Notes: a model not told the origin generated them from the letters alone. Positions 16,156 to 23,825 are shown, counted from the first letter of the stretch. The stretch is 43,724 nucleotides of DNA from an uncultured Oscillospiraceae bacterium (GCA_934463345.1 CAKSJL010000006.1:1-43724), one strand, 5' to 3'. Numbers and translations: made by a program.

Positions 16156-16191
16156 TTTTCCTGCTGTAACATTGTTATATCACACCGTTAT

Positions 16192-16220
16192 ATTATAATC
16201 ATCAAAGTGAAGTTTGTCAA
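16192..16220 (-). promoter_or_regulatory. consensus promoter of the ABC pair
   Basis: TTGACA (16220-16215), 17 bases, TATAAT (16197-16192) on the minus strand: a perfect sigma-A promoter just after the Crp/Fnr gene. It makes the ABC pair a separate transcription unit with a ~145-base leader. Confidence 0.88.
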
Positions 16221-16240
16221 GTACTGCGGTGCAACTATTT

Positions 16241-16897
16241 TCAGAGCAGTTTGAAATGGCTTTTTTTGCATTCGATTATGCCCTCGTTTCTGAGTCTGCC
16301 TATTTCAGAAGAAAGTCCGCTCCGGTCAACTTCAAGAAAATCTGCAAGTTCCTGTCTGTTATAGGGAATGTTAAAGCTGCTGCCATGCTGCTTTGCCTGT
16401 ATCATCAGATAGGTCATCAGCTTTTCTCTGGTAGTGCGTTTTGATATAATATCAATTTTCTGGTTAAGTATCAGATTCTTTGCGGCAATTGACTTCATAA
16501 GATTAAAAATGATTTTGCTGTGAAATTCACAGGCGCTGCTGCATGGCTGCAAAATTCTCTCGCTGTCAACCAGCATTACCTCGCAGTCCGTTTCAGCTGT
16601 AACGCTTATCGGCATAAGCTTTTTTCCCGCACAGGCAAATGATTCGCCGAAAAGCTCCGGAGGTGTCAGCGCTGCAACTATGCTTCTGTTTCCGTAAAAA
16701 TCCATGCGTATTATCTGAGCTGTTCCGGAAAGTATTATTCCCATGTGCGATACCTCAGAGCCTTCTGAAAATATGCTTTCGTTCTTTTTATATGTCTGTA
16801 CCCTTGCTTCAAGACAGCCGAGCATTGCCGATATGTTTTCACTGTCTGCTCCGGCAAACAATCGGCAGTTTTTTAGAATATCCATATATTTCTTCAT
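16241..16897 (-). CDS. Crp/Fnr-family transcription regulator
   Basis: This 218-residue protein has an N-terminal cyclic-nucleotide-type sensor domain (residues ~10-120: LFAGADSENISAML, GSEVSHMGIILSG, PPELFGESFA) and a C-terminal Crp-type helix-turn-helix (residues ~160-215: YNRQELADFLEVDRSGLSSEIGRL). No N-terminal Cys cluster of the FNR type is seen, so it likely senses a ligand rather than an Fe-S cluster. The start ATG 16897 has GGAG 7 bases upstream. A perfect dyad TGTTGAA-AA-TTCAACA sits 15-30 bases upstream, between this gene and the divergent ferredoxin-type gene, and is the probable operator for both. Confidence 0.88.
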   Translation of the reverse strand: MKKYMDILKNCRLFAGADSENISAMLGCLEARVQTYKKNESIFSEGSEVSHMGIILSGTAQIIRMDFYGNRSIVAALTPPELFGESFACAGKKLMPISVTAETDCEVMLVDSERILQPCSSACEFHSKIIFNLMKSIAAKNLILNQKIDIISKRTTREKLMTYLMIQAKQHGSSFNIPYNRQELADFLEVDRSGLSSEIGRLRNEGIIECKKSHFKLL

Positions 16898-16911
16898 AAT
16901 TAATCTCCGTT

Positions 16912-16927
16912 TGTTGAAAATTCAACA
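16912..16927. promoter_or_regulatory. Crp/Fnr-type operator between divergent genes
   Basis: TGTTGAA (16912-16918) AA TTCAACA (16921-16927), a perfect inverted repeat containing the Crp/Fnr-type TTGA...TCAA core. It overlaps the -35 zone of the ferredoxin-type gene (candidate -10 TATACT 16945-16950 or TATAAT 16949-16954) and the upstream region of the regulator itself. Confidence 0.65.
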
Positions 16928-16994
16928 TACTTTTTCGTCTGATTATACTATAATGAAATCACAAAGTCAAGCAAAAAACTATGGAGGTTTTGTT

Positions 16995-17693
16995 ATGATA
17001 AGAAAAATAATCAGAATAAATGAAGAAAAGTGTAATGGCTGCGGCGCTTGTGCTGATGCATGTCATGAGGGGGCAATAGGAATGGTAAACGGAAAGGCAA
17101 GACTGCTGCGTGAGGATTACTGCGACGGTCTGGGCGATTGTCTGCCAGCTTGTCCGGTCGATGCAATCAGCTTTGAGGAGCGTGAAGCGCCGGCATATGA
17201 TGAAGCGGCTGTACTTGCTGCAAAGGCAAAAAAATCTCCTGAAAAGCTGCCATGCGGCTGTCCGGGAACGCATTCAAAGACTATTAAAAGGGAAAAGGTT
17301 TTGCAGTCAGGTGTAACTGCACCGTCTGTAAGTCAGCTTTCACAGTGGCCTGTACAGATAAAGCTTGTTCCGGTAAATGCGCCGTATTTTGATGGTGCGC
17401 ATCTGCTTATAGCCGCTGACTGCACAGCTTATGCATACGGCAGATTTCATGAGGATTTTATAAAGAACAGAATCGTTCTTATCGGCTGCCCGAAGCTGGA
17501 CGAGGGTGATTATTCCGAAAAGCTGACTCAGATAATTGCAGCAAATGACATTAAAAGCGTAACAATTGTCAGAATGGAAGTTCCATGCTGCGGCGGTATT
17601 GAGAATGCTGCAAAGAGAGCGTTGCAGGAAAGCGGAAAGTTTATCCCATGGCAGGTATTTACGATATCCGTTGACGGAAAAATTGTGGAGTAA
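16995..17693 (+). CDS. 4Fe-4S dicluster ferredoxin-type protein
   Basis: This 232-residue protein has two cluster motifs at the N terminus: CNGCGACADACHEG (residues ~14-27) and CDGLGDCLPACPVDA (~45-59). The remaining ~150 residues form a second domain with Cys-containing segments (CGCPGTH, AADCTAYAYGRFH, GCPKLDEGDYSEKL, EVPCCGGIE), a pattern known from ferredoxin-like proteins beside Crp/Fnr regulators in clostridia. It probably carries electrons or assists a redox enzyme; the partner is not encoded here. Start ATG 16995 has GGAGG 7 bases upstream; upstream in-frame starts would overlap the operator. Confidence 0.82.
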   Translation: MIRKIIRINEEKCNGCGACADACHEGAIGMVNGKARLLREDYCDGLGDCLPACPVDAISFEEREAPAYDEAAVLAAKAKKSPEKLPCGCPGTHSKTIKREKVLQSGVTAPSVSQLSQWPVQIKLVPVNAPYFDGAHLLIAADCTAYAYGRFHEDFIKNRIVLIGCPKLDEGDYSEKLTQIIAANDIKSVTIVRMEVPCCGGIENAAKRALQESGKFIPWQVFTISVDGKIVE

Positions 17694-17709
17694 TATAAGT
17701 GTCCACATA

Positions 17710-17742
17710 GGCAATACCGCACAAAGATTGTGCGGTATTGCC
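17710..17742. terminator. bidirectional terminator
   Basis: GGCAATACCGCAC (17710-17722) and GTGCGGTATTGCC (17730-17742) form a perfect 13-bp stem with a 7-base loop between two convergent genes. The T-runs are short on both sides. Confidence 0.75.
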
Positions 17743-17746
17743 TTAA

Positions 17747-18571
17747 TTATTCAGCGCCGAGCGTATAAAGAACCGGTTCGAAAATTACTCCGTCAGTCAG
17801 CGGTGCATCCGAGTTTACAGTATATCTGATTGCCTGTGAAATGAAGCTTCCGGCAGTGCTGACAGCATATTCAAAGCTCTTTCCCTTCATTATCATTGCG
17901 CACACGACCGATGCAAAAATATCGCCTGTGCCGGAAAAAACTCTTTTTTCACGAGGAATCTCAAAAAAGCCTGTGTCAACTCCGTCGTAGGTTATATTTA
18001 TCATTGTGTCGTTTGTTTCAAAGCCTGTCAGCACAAGCTTTCCGCCGCAAAGCTCATAAAGTCTTTTAATAAGCTCGCCGGCAGTTTCATGGGAGATATT
18101 TTCCCCGGTGTACGGAATACCAGTCAGAAAACAGGCTTCGGTTATATTCGGAGTTATTATGTCCGCAATGGTAATAAGCTTTTTTATCCTGCTGCACATT
18201 TCTTCATTATAGGTTGCGTAAAATTTTCCCTTATCTCCCATAACGGGGTCGATTATAACCTTTATATCCGGATTTTTTCTGCGCCTTTGTTCAATAAACT
18301 CTTCTGTTATGCTTATCTGTTCAGATGACCCTAAAAATCCGCTGTAAATTCCGTCAAGCTCAATGTCATTCCAGCTTTTAAGATAAGGCGGTATAGCGTC
18401 AGTCAGGTCGTGAAAAAAGAAATCCGGAAACTGAGTGTGCTTTGAGAGTACAGCTGTCGGAACTGGGCATGGCTGCACTCCTGCCGCAGAAATAACCGCT
18501 ATTGCAGTTGTAAGCGAGCAGCGTCCGAATCCGGAAAGATCATGTATGCAGGCGACTCTTGGTATTCTCAT
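17747..18571 (-). CDS. pyridoxal/pyridoxamine kinase (PdxK/PdxY family)
   Basis: This 274-residue ribokinase-fold enzyme phosphorylates vitamin B6 forms at the 5' hydroxyl using ATP, salvaging them to pyridoxal phosphate. It carries the N-terminal VACIHDLSGFGRCSLT substrate loop, DPVMGDKGKFY (~108-118) and the anion-hole motif FSGTGDIFAS with catalytic D227. Its length matches the family. It is last in a three-gene operon with trmN6 and rsmI, and its start overlaps the rsmI stop by 4 bases. A ThiD/hydroxymethylpyrimidine kinase is the nearest alternative, but the N-terminal motif favours pyridoxal kinase. Confidence 0.88.
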   Translation of the reverse strand: MRIPRVACIHDLSGFGRCSLTTAIAVISAAGVQPCPVPTAVLSKHTQFPDFFFHDLTDAIPPYLKSWNDIELDGIYSGFLGSSEQISITEEFIEQRRRKNPDIKVIIDPVMGDKGKFYATYNEEMCSRIKKLITIADIITPNITEACFLTGIPYTGENISHETAGELIKRLYELCGGKLVLTGFETNDTMINITYDGVDTGFFEIPREKRVFSGTGDIFASVVCAMIMKGKSFEYAVSTAGSFISQAIRYTVNSDAPLTDGVIFEPVLYTLGAE

Positions 18572-19407
18572 TGCTTGTCCTCCATGCGTATAATAAATGA
18601 ATAGATGCTGCTTTTGGGAAAACCGGTTTCCTTTGCAGCCTTTTTACATGCGTCAGAAAGCCTGTCGCCATCTCTGGCATATTGCTGTGCAAGCTCTGCT
18701 GCTGATTCAAGTGTGAAGTTGTCCGAAAGCTGCTTTTCAGGTGCGCCCTCAACGACAAGTACATATTCTCCCTTTGGTGGTCTTGTCTGATAATATGCGA
18801 TAGCCTCGGAAACTGTCATTCTCAGAACCTCTTCATGTATTTTTGTAAGTTCACGGCAGAGGGAAATTTTCCGGTCACCAAAATATTTAAGAAAATCCTG
18901 GAGGGTATTCATAAGTTTGTGCGGAGCTTCATAAAATATGAGTGTTCTTGTTTCACCTGCAACGGCTTCAAGATGGTCGCAGCGCTGCTTTTTGTTTACA
19001 GAAAGAAAACCCTCAAAGGCAAATCTTGAAGTGTTCAGCCCTGAAACGGCAAGTGCTGAAACAACAGCGCTTGGTCCTGGAACAACCTTTACGTCGATGC
19101 CATGCTCTGCGCACATTTTTACAAGCACCTCTCCCGGGTCTGATATGCATGGCATACCGGCATCAGTTACAATCGCTGCATTTTCACCGCTTTGTATCCT
19201 TGCTGTTATTCCGGCTGCGCAGCTTTCGGTGCTGTGTCCATGATAGCTTACGAGTGGCTTTTTTATTTCATAGCGGTTTAAAAGCTTCAGCGTGACACGA
19301 GTATCCTCAGCGGCTATAAAATCAACCTCTTCAAGTATTTTCAGCTGTCTGAATGTTATATCGTCCATATTTCCTATCGGTGTGCCGACAACGTAAAGTG
19401 TGCCCAT
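18568..19407 (-). CDS. rsmI: 16S rRNA C1402 2'-O-methyltransferase RsmI
   Basis: This 279-residue tetrapyrrole-methylase-fold enzyme transfers methyl from S-adenosylmethionine to the ribose of C1402 in the ribosomal P site. The N terminus GTLYVVGTPIGNMDDIT is diagnostic. VDFIAAEDTR, then VTDAGMPCISDPGE (SAM-binding) and VVPGPSAVVSAL follow, and FEGFLS is the family's central motif. Its start codon shares a base with the trmN6 stop, so it is translationally coupled. In many Firmicutes yabB/trmN6 and rsmI are neighbours, which supports both calls. Confidence 0.95.
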   Translation of the reverse strand: MGTLYVVGTPIGNMDDITFRQLKILEEVDFIAAEDTRVTLKLLNRYEIKKPLVSYHGHSTESCAAGITARIQSGENAAIVTDAGMPCISDPGEVLVKMCAEHGIDVKVVPGPSAVVSALAVSGLNTSRFAFEGFLSVNKKQRCDHLEAVAGETRTLIFYEAPHKLMNTLQDFLKYFGDRKISLCRELTKIHEEVLRMTVSEAIAYYQTRPPKGEYVLVVEGAPEKQLSDNFTLESAAELAQQYARDGDRLSDACKKAAKETGFPKSSIYSFIIRMEDKQ

Positions 19408-20129
19408 CAGATATCATTCCTTTCAAGTCCTGCGGAGTAAATAGCCTGCATTTCGTCAGTATATCCGTTTTCATTCCAGACATAAAGCTGCGGCATGACC
19501 TTCATAAACGGCTTTGAGCCTTTTTTTCCCTCAATCAGAAAAAGCCATGGTGCAGACTGCGGATTCTTGCACACAAATCTCAGCCGCTTTGGTTCAATGT
19601 TATTGCTTTTCATGGCGCTTATGACGTCTGCAAGCCTTTCAGGACGGTTGCAGATACAGAGTCTGCCGCCAAATTTCAGGAGCTTTGCAGCCGAACGGCA
19701 TACGTCGTTGATGTCACAGAGTATTTCATGTCTTGCGATCTTGTGAGCGTCAAGCTCGCTTTCAATACCTGCCTTTGCAGCTTTGTATGGAGGATTGCAG
19801 GTGACAAGGCTGCATTTTCCGACCGGTGCGCCCTCCCATAGCTCTTTAAGGTCGGCGCATATCGGAACGATCGTATCTATTTTATTTTTTTCAAGGCTTG
19901 TTTCAAGCTGCTCGATTGCCTGAGCCTGTATATCAACGGCATAGGTAATCTGCGGAGGCGCAGTTCTCTGCATTATCATCGGAATAATTCCGCAGCCTGT
20001 TCCGAGGTCGCAGGCAATGTCCCTGGATTTGTATTCACAGAAGTGAGCCAGCAAAAAAGCGTCAGTGCCGAAGCCATGTTCATTGCTGACGCAGATGGAT
20101 AGTTTATCAGAAAGCATTTCAAAATTCAT
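19407..20129 (-). CDS. trmN6: tRNA1(Val) adenine-37 N6-methyltransferase (TrmN6/YabB)
   Basis: This 240-residue Rossmann-fold methyltransferase has the SAM-binding motif DLGTGCGIIP (residues ~41-50) and the N6-adenine motif NPPY at 112-115, flanked by SLVTC. Adjacency to rsmI is the classical yabB-yabC arrangement. It would modify A37 of tRNA-Val. Start ATG 20129 has GGAGG upstream. A promoter TTGAAA-17-TATATT lies ~70-100 bases upstream. Confidence 0.85.
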   Translation of the reverse strand: MNFEMLSDKLSICVSNEHGFGTDAFLLAHFCEYKSRDIACDLGTGCGIIPMIMQRTAPPQITYAVDIQAQAIEQLETSLEKNKIDTIVPICADLKELWEGAPVGKCSLVTCNPPYKAAKAGIESELDAHKIARHEILCDINDVCRSAAKLLKFGGRLCICNRPERLADVISAMKSNNIEPKRLRFVCKNPQSAPWLFLIEGKKGSKPFMKVMPQLYVWNENGYTDEMQAIYSAGLERNDI

Positions 20130-20198
20130 CAGCGGATTTCCTCCGAAAAAATAATTTCAGCCGCAGGTCGGTATTTATACGGTTCTGCCTGTCATATA

Positions 20199-20227
20199 AA
20201 TATACCATAAAAATGCGGAAATTTCAA
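20199..20227 (-). promoter_or_regulatory. promoter of trmN6-rsmI-kinase operon
   Basis: TTGAAA (20227-20222), 17 bases, TATATT (20204-20199) on the minus strand. Confidence 0.65.
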
Positions 20228-20236
20228 TAGGCGGAG

Positions 20237-20255
20237 CATAAACGAAACGTTTATG
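20237..20255. other. small palindrome upstream of trmN6
   Basis: CATAAACG-AAA-CGTTTATG, a perfect 8-bp inverted repeat just upstream of the -35 of the trmN6 promoter. It could be an operator. No T-run. Confidence 0.4.
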
Positions 20256-20286
20256 AGAGGACATCTGAATGCTGTTGTTTTCATTC

Positions 20287-20302
20287 TGTTAACTCTGGCT
20301 AA
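20287..20302. promoter_or_regulatory. weak iron-box-like dyad
   Basis: GTTAA-CTCTGG-CTAAC, one base off the GTTAG-N6-CTAAC pattern, 85 bases upstream of the feo -35. It may be an auxiliary site or chance. Confidence 0.3.
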
Positions 20303-20386
20303 CAGCGGCTTATACATAATATACAAACAAAAATCCAGAATAAGCTCAGTACTCTGTTAAAGTTTAATAAAATGAAGTGCAGTTAC

Positions 20387-20415
20387 TTGACATTGCAGGT
20401 ACAAGGCGTTATTAT
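20387..20415 (+). promoter_or_regulatory. feo promoter
   Basis: TTGACA (20387-20392), 17 bases, TATTAT (20410-20415). The predicted start lies inside or just before the first iron-box. Confidence 0.75.
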
Positions 20416-20424
20416 ATTAGATGG

Positions 20425-20440
20425 GTTAGGAAAAGCTAAC
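20425..20440. promoter_or_regulatory. putative iron-regulator box 1 at the feo promoter
   Basis: GTTAG-GAAAAG-CTAAC, a perfect dyad over positions ~+3 to +18 of the feo transcript, an ideal place for a repressor. Confidence 0.65.
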
Positions 20441-20459
20441 TCTTTATTTTATATAATGA

Positions 20460-20475
20460 GTTAGTAAGAGCTAAT
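20460..20475. promoter_or_regulatory. putative iron-regulator box 2 at the feo promoter
   Basis: GTTAG-TAAGAG-CTAAT, 35 bases (start to start) after box 1, with one end base changed. Confidence 0.55.
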
Positions 20476-20496
20476 TAAAAAGACAAAAATGTTTCA

Positions 20497-20540
20497 GGCA
20501 ACACCGCACGTCTATACGACAATAATCATGCAGTATTGCC
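20497..20540 (+). other. imperfect hairpin in the feoA leader
   Basis: GGCAACACCGCA (20497-20508) and TGCAGTATTGCC (20529-20540) pair with two mismatches, ending 15 bases before the feoA ribosome binding site. The stem resembles the terminator stem at 17710-17742, so the two may share origin. No T-run. Confidence 0.4.
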
Positions 20541-20565
20541 CCACTTATTTGGAACGGAGGAAATT

Positions 20566-20778
20566 ATGATGCCGTTAACTTTAGCGAACACCGGCGATGA
20601 AAACATTATTAAGAGAATCGGCGGCAATCCGGAAACAAAAAAGTTTCTTGAGAATCTGGGATTTGTTGTCGGCGGAACAGTCACTGTCATAAATGAAATG
20701 GGCGGAAATGTGATTGTTAACGTTAAGGAATCAAGAGTTGCCGTTTCAAAGGAAATGGCCGCTAAAATAATGATATAA
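20566..20778 (+). CDS. feoA: FeoA-domain protein 1
   Basis: This small (70-residue) SH3-like FeoA protein has the family pattern IIKRIGGNPETKKFLENLGFVVGGTVTVI and a C-terminal VAVSKEMAAKIMI. FeoA assists FeoB in ferrous iron uptake from the cytoplasmic side. Start ATG 20566 lies 5 bases after GGAGG; the next codon is also ATG. It heads the operon feoA-feoA-feoB and is followed after 15 bases by a second FeoA gene. The divergent sequences suggest different roles rather than recent duplication. Confidence 0.88.
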   Translation: MMPLTLANTGDENIIKRIGGNPETKKFLENLGFVVGGTVTVINEMGGNVIVNVKESRVAVSKEMAAKIMI

Positions 20779-20793
20779 AAGGAGGAGAACGTT

Positions 20794-21015
20794 ATGCCAA
20801 CATTGAGAAACGCAAAGATCGGTCAAACTGTTACAGTGAAGAAGCTCAACGGTGAGGGCGCAGTAAAGCGCAGAATCATGGATATGGGTATTACAAAGGG
20901 AACTCAGATTTATGTCCGCAAGGTTGCACCCCTGGGAGATCCGATTGAGGTAACTGTAAGAGGCTATGAGCTTTCGCTCAGAAAGGCCGATGCTGATAAT
21001 ATTGAGATTAATTAA
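20794..21015 (+). CDS. feoA: FeoA-domain protein 2
   Basis: This 73-residue FeoA protein is of the classical type: VTVKKLNGEGAVKRRIMDMGITKGTQIYVRKVAPLGDPIEVTVRGYELSLRKADADNIEI contains the conserved RRIMDMGITKG and GYELSLRK motifs. GGAGGAG lies about 8 bases upstream of ATG 20794. The 75-base gap to feoB contains another GTTAG-like dyad, which could allow separate control of feoB. Confidence 0.95.
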   Translation: MPTLRNAKIGQTVTVKKLNGEGAVKRRIMDMGITKGTQIYVRKVAPLGDPIEVTVRGYELSLRKADADNIEIN

Positions 21016-21032
21016 TCTGAACCAGCACCTAC

Positions 21033-21048
21033 ATTAGCATTGACTAAT
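21033..21048. promoter_or_regulatory. putative iron-regulator box between feoA and feoB
   Basis: ATTAG-CATTGA-CTAAT, a perfect dyad with the same 6-base spacing as the promoter boxes. A second inverted repeat AGAGTTA (21049-21055)/TAACTCT (21064-21070) follows and could fold as a hairpin before the feoB ribosome binding site. Confidence 0.5.
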
Positions 21049-21090
21049 AGAGTTAGCTATAAATAACTCTATGGAAAGGAACATTTTATA

Positions 21091-23586
21091 ATGGGTATAA
21101 AAATTGCACTTGCAGGTAACCCGAATGCCGGTAAAACGACGCTTTTCAATGCGTTGACTGGTTCAAACCAGTTTGTTGGTAACTGGCCCGGCGTTACTGT
21201 TGAAAAAAAGGAAGGTAAGCTTAAGGGTCATAAAGATGTTGTAGTAACTGACCTGCCTGGTATTTATTCGCTTTCTCCTTACACTCTCGAGGAGGTTGTT
21301 GCGAGAAATTACCTTATAAATGAGCGTCCTGACGTTATTCTTAATATAATTGATGGTACAAACCTTGAACGTAACCTCTATCTTACAACACAGCTCGTTG
21401 AGCTTGGCATACCGGTTGTATGCGCAGTCAATATGATGGACGTTGTAAGAAAGAACGGCGATAAGATCAATACAGCTCAGCTTGCAAAGGAGCTTGGCTG
21501 CGATGTTGTAGAAATTTCTGCTCTCAAGGGAACAGGCATAAATGAGGCTGCACAGAAGGCTATTGAAGCTGCTGAATCCAAAAAGCCTATGATCCCTCAG
21601 CATACATTCGGAGGATGTGTTGAACACGCAATTGCACATATTGAAGAAGCTGTTCTGCACGATATTCCGGAAAACCAGCAGAGATGGTATGCTATCAAGA
21701 TATTTGAACGTGATGACAAGGTTCTTGAAATGTTAAACATTCCGGCAGATGTCAAGCAGCATATTGAAGGCGATATTGCTGCTGCTGAAAAGGAAATGGA
21801 TGACGACGCAGAGAGCATTATCACAAACGAAAGATATATTTACATAGCTTCTATTATAAAGGATTGCCTGAAAAAGAAAAATGCAGGCGGTCTTACAGTT
21901 TCGGACAAGATTGACAAGATCGTTACAAACCGCTGGCTTGGACTTCCGATTTTTGCGGTCGTAATGTTCCTGGTATACTACATTTCAATGGTAACTGTTG
22001 GTTCATCCGCAACTGACTGGGCAAACGACGGTCTTTTCGGTGACGGCTGGCATCTTCTCGGAATCGGTTCATCCGCTTCAGAGGAAGCCGCAGAGGAATA
22101 CGGCAATTCACCTGACATCATAAGCGCATTTATCGAACAGGCAGGCGCTGACGATGTTGCAGAGGCTATTGACAGCGAAAGTGAAAACTTTGATGCTGCC
22201 GTTGCAAAGACAAAGCTGGATGAATTTGCTGCAACAGTTGACAGCTCAGCAACTGCTGAATATACTGTAGAAGATGAGGAAACACTTGAGGAAACAACAG
22301 AAACAGCAAAATACAGCGATTTTACAGCAGCAGTAGCAGCAGTTGAAAAGTATGACTTTGCTGAACCGGATCCGGCTGATTACGGCGTATGGGTTCCTGG
22401 TATTCCTTCACTCTTTGAAAAAGGTCTTGACGCTGTTAACTGTGCTGACTGGCTCAAGGGACTTATTCTTGACGGTATTGTAGCCGGTGTCGGTGCGGTT
22501 TTAGGCTTCGTTCCGCAGATGCTCGTTCTCTTTATCTTCCTTGCAATTCTCGAAGCATGCGGCTACATGGCTCGTATTGCATTCGTTATGGACAGAATCT
22601 TCAGAAAGTTTGGTCTTTCAGGTAAATCATTTATTCCGATCCTTATCGGTACAGGCTGTGGAATCCCTGGAATCATGGCGTCAAGAACAATTGAGAATGA
22701 ACGTGACAGACGTATGACTATCATGACAACAACGTTTATTCCATGCGGCGCAAAGACACCGTTTATCGCTATGATCGCAGGTGCTATCTTCGGCGGCTCA
22801 GCATGGGTTGCAACAGGCGCTTACTTCATTGGTATTGCCGCAATCATTATTTCCGGTATCATGCTCAAGAAGACAAAGATGTTTGCAGGCGATCCGGCAC
22901 CGTTTGTAATGGAGCTTCCTGCATATCATATCCCGACTGTAGGAAATGTTCTCCGTTCAATGTGGGAGCGTGGCTGGTCATTCATCAAGAAGGCCGGAAC
23001 AATCATTCTTATTTCAACAATTTTCGTATGGTTCACATCATATTTCGGATTTATAGACGGCTCATTCCAGATGCTCAGCGAGGATCAGATGGAATACAGT
23101 ATACTTGCCAAGATCGGTAAGGCTATCTGCTGGATCTTTGCACCTCTCGGCTGGGGCAACTGGCAGGCAACTGTTGCAGCTGTTACAGGACTTGTTGCAA
23201 AGGAAAATATCGTTGGTACGATGGGTATCCTTTACGGCGGCGGAGACGCTTCTGTATACACAAGCATTGCAGCAGCATTCACAGCAGTTTCAGGTATGTC
23301 ATTCCTGATCTTCAACCTCCTTTGTGCACCTTGCTTTGCAGCAATGGGAGCTATCAAGCGTGAAATGAACAACGCAAAGTGGTTCTGGTTTGCGATCGGT
23401 TATGAGTGCGGATTTGCTTATGCTGTTGCTCTTGTAGTAAATCAGCTTGGCAATCTCTTCAAGGGTGAACCTAATATCATCGGTCTTATCTTTGCAATTG
23501 CAATTATTGCGTTCATGATTTACATGCTTGTAAGACCATACAAGGAGAGCAATAAGCTCACTGCAAAGGTAAAGGTCAAGGCGTAA
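21091..23586 (+). CDS. feoB: ferrous iron transporter FeoB
   Basis: This 831-residue membrane Fe(II) importer has an N-terminal G domain: G1 GNPNAGKT (9-16), G3 DLPG (54-57), G4 NMMD (114-117), G5 ISALKG. A helical guanine-dissociation-inhibitor-like region to ~270 follows, then the membrane domain with the hallmark CGYMAR, GTGCGIPG and FIPCGAKTPFI motifs. An Ala/Glu/Asp/Thr-rich stretch (about residues 325-430) lies between the first and second membrane segments and makes the protein longer than the usual ~700-770. It should face outside. Codon use (CTC, ATC-rich) looks like that of a highly expressed gene. Confidence 0.97.
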   Translation: MGIKIALAGNPNAGKTTLFNALTGSNQFVGNWPGVTVEKKEGKLKGHKDVVVTDLPGIYSLSPYTLEEVVARNYLINERPDVILNIIDGTNLERNLYLTTQLVELGIPVVCAVNMMDVVRKNGDKINTAQLAKELGCDVVEISALKGTGINEAAQKAIEAAESKKPMIPQHTFGGCVEHAIAHIEEAVLHDIPENQQRWYAIKIFERDDKVLEMLNIPADVKQHIEGDIAAAEKEMDDDAESIITNERYIYIASIIKDCLKKKNAGGLTVSDKIDKIVTNRWLGLPIFAVVMFLVYYISMVTVGSSATDWANDGLFGDGWHLLGIGSSASEEAAEEYGNSPDIISAFIEQAGADDVAEAIDSESENFDAAVAKTKLDEFAATVDSSATAEYTVEDEETLEETTETAKYSDFTAAVAAVEKYDFAEPDPADYGVWVPGIPSLFEKGLDAVNCADWLKGLILDGIVAGVGAVLGFVPQMLVLFIFLAILEACGYMARIAFVMDRIFRKFGLSGKSFIPILIGTGCGIPGIMASRTIENERDRRMTIMTTTFIPCGAKTPFIAMIAGAIFGGSAWVATGAYFIGIAAIIISGIMLKKTKMFAGDPAPFVMELPAYHIPTVGNVLRSMWERGWSFIKKAGTIILISTIFVWFTSYFGFIDGSFQMLSEDQMEYSILAKIGKAICWIFAPLGWGNWQATVAAVTGLVAKENIVGTMGILYGGGDASVYTSIAAAFTAVSGMSFLIFNLLCAPCFAAMGAIKREMNNAKWFWFAIGYECGFAYAVALVVNQLGNLFKGEPNIIGLIFAIAIIAFMIYMLVRPYKESNKLTAKVKVKA

Positions 23587-23636
23587 TCTGAAACAGTGCG
23601 CAGCGGCGCTGTTCAGGGAAACAGAGGTGTATTTAT

Positions 23637-23825
23637 ATGCTTGAATTTCTTTCTCAGAATATTGCAACGATTATAATTTCGCTTGTGCTTGCAGCAGTGG
23701 TCGGGCTGATTGTTGCAAAGCTGTATAAAGATAAAAAGGCAGGTAAATCTTCCTGCGGCTGTAAATGTTCATGCTGCCCTAATGCAGGGGCGTGTCATGG
23801 CGGACAGCCGAAAAAGAAATCATAA
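23637..23825 (+). CDS. FeoB-associated Cys-rich membrane protein
   Basis: This 62-residue protein has one membrane segment (ATIIISLVLAAVVGLIVAKLY, ~10-30) and a cytoplasmic Cys/His-rich tail: SCGCKCSCCPNAGACHGG, with seven Cys and one His. It matches the FeoB-associated Cys-rich family found after feoB in many Firmicutes, thought to substitute for FeoC or bind iron. It is probably co-transcribed with feoB; the operon terminator is 40 bases downstream. Confidence 0.92.
   Translation: MLEFLSQNIATIIISLVLAAVVGLIVAKLYKDKKAGKSSCGCKCSCCPNAGACHGGQPKKKS

Noticed and set aside
20425..20475. Fur boxes at the feo promoter
   Set aside because: The GATAATNATTATC-type pattern is absent; the GTTAG/CTAAC arms are closer to DtxR-type half-sites.
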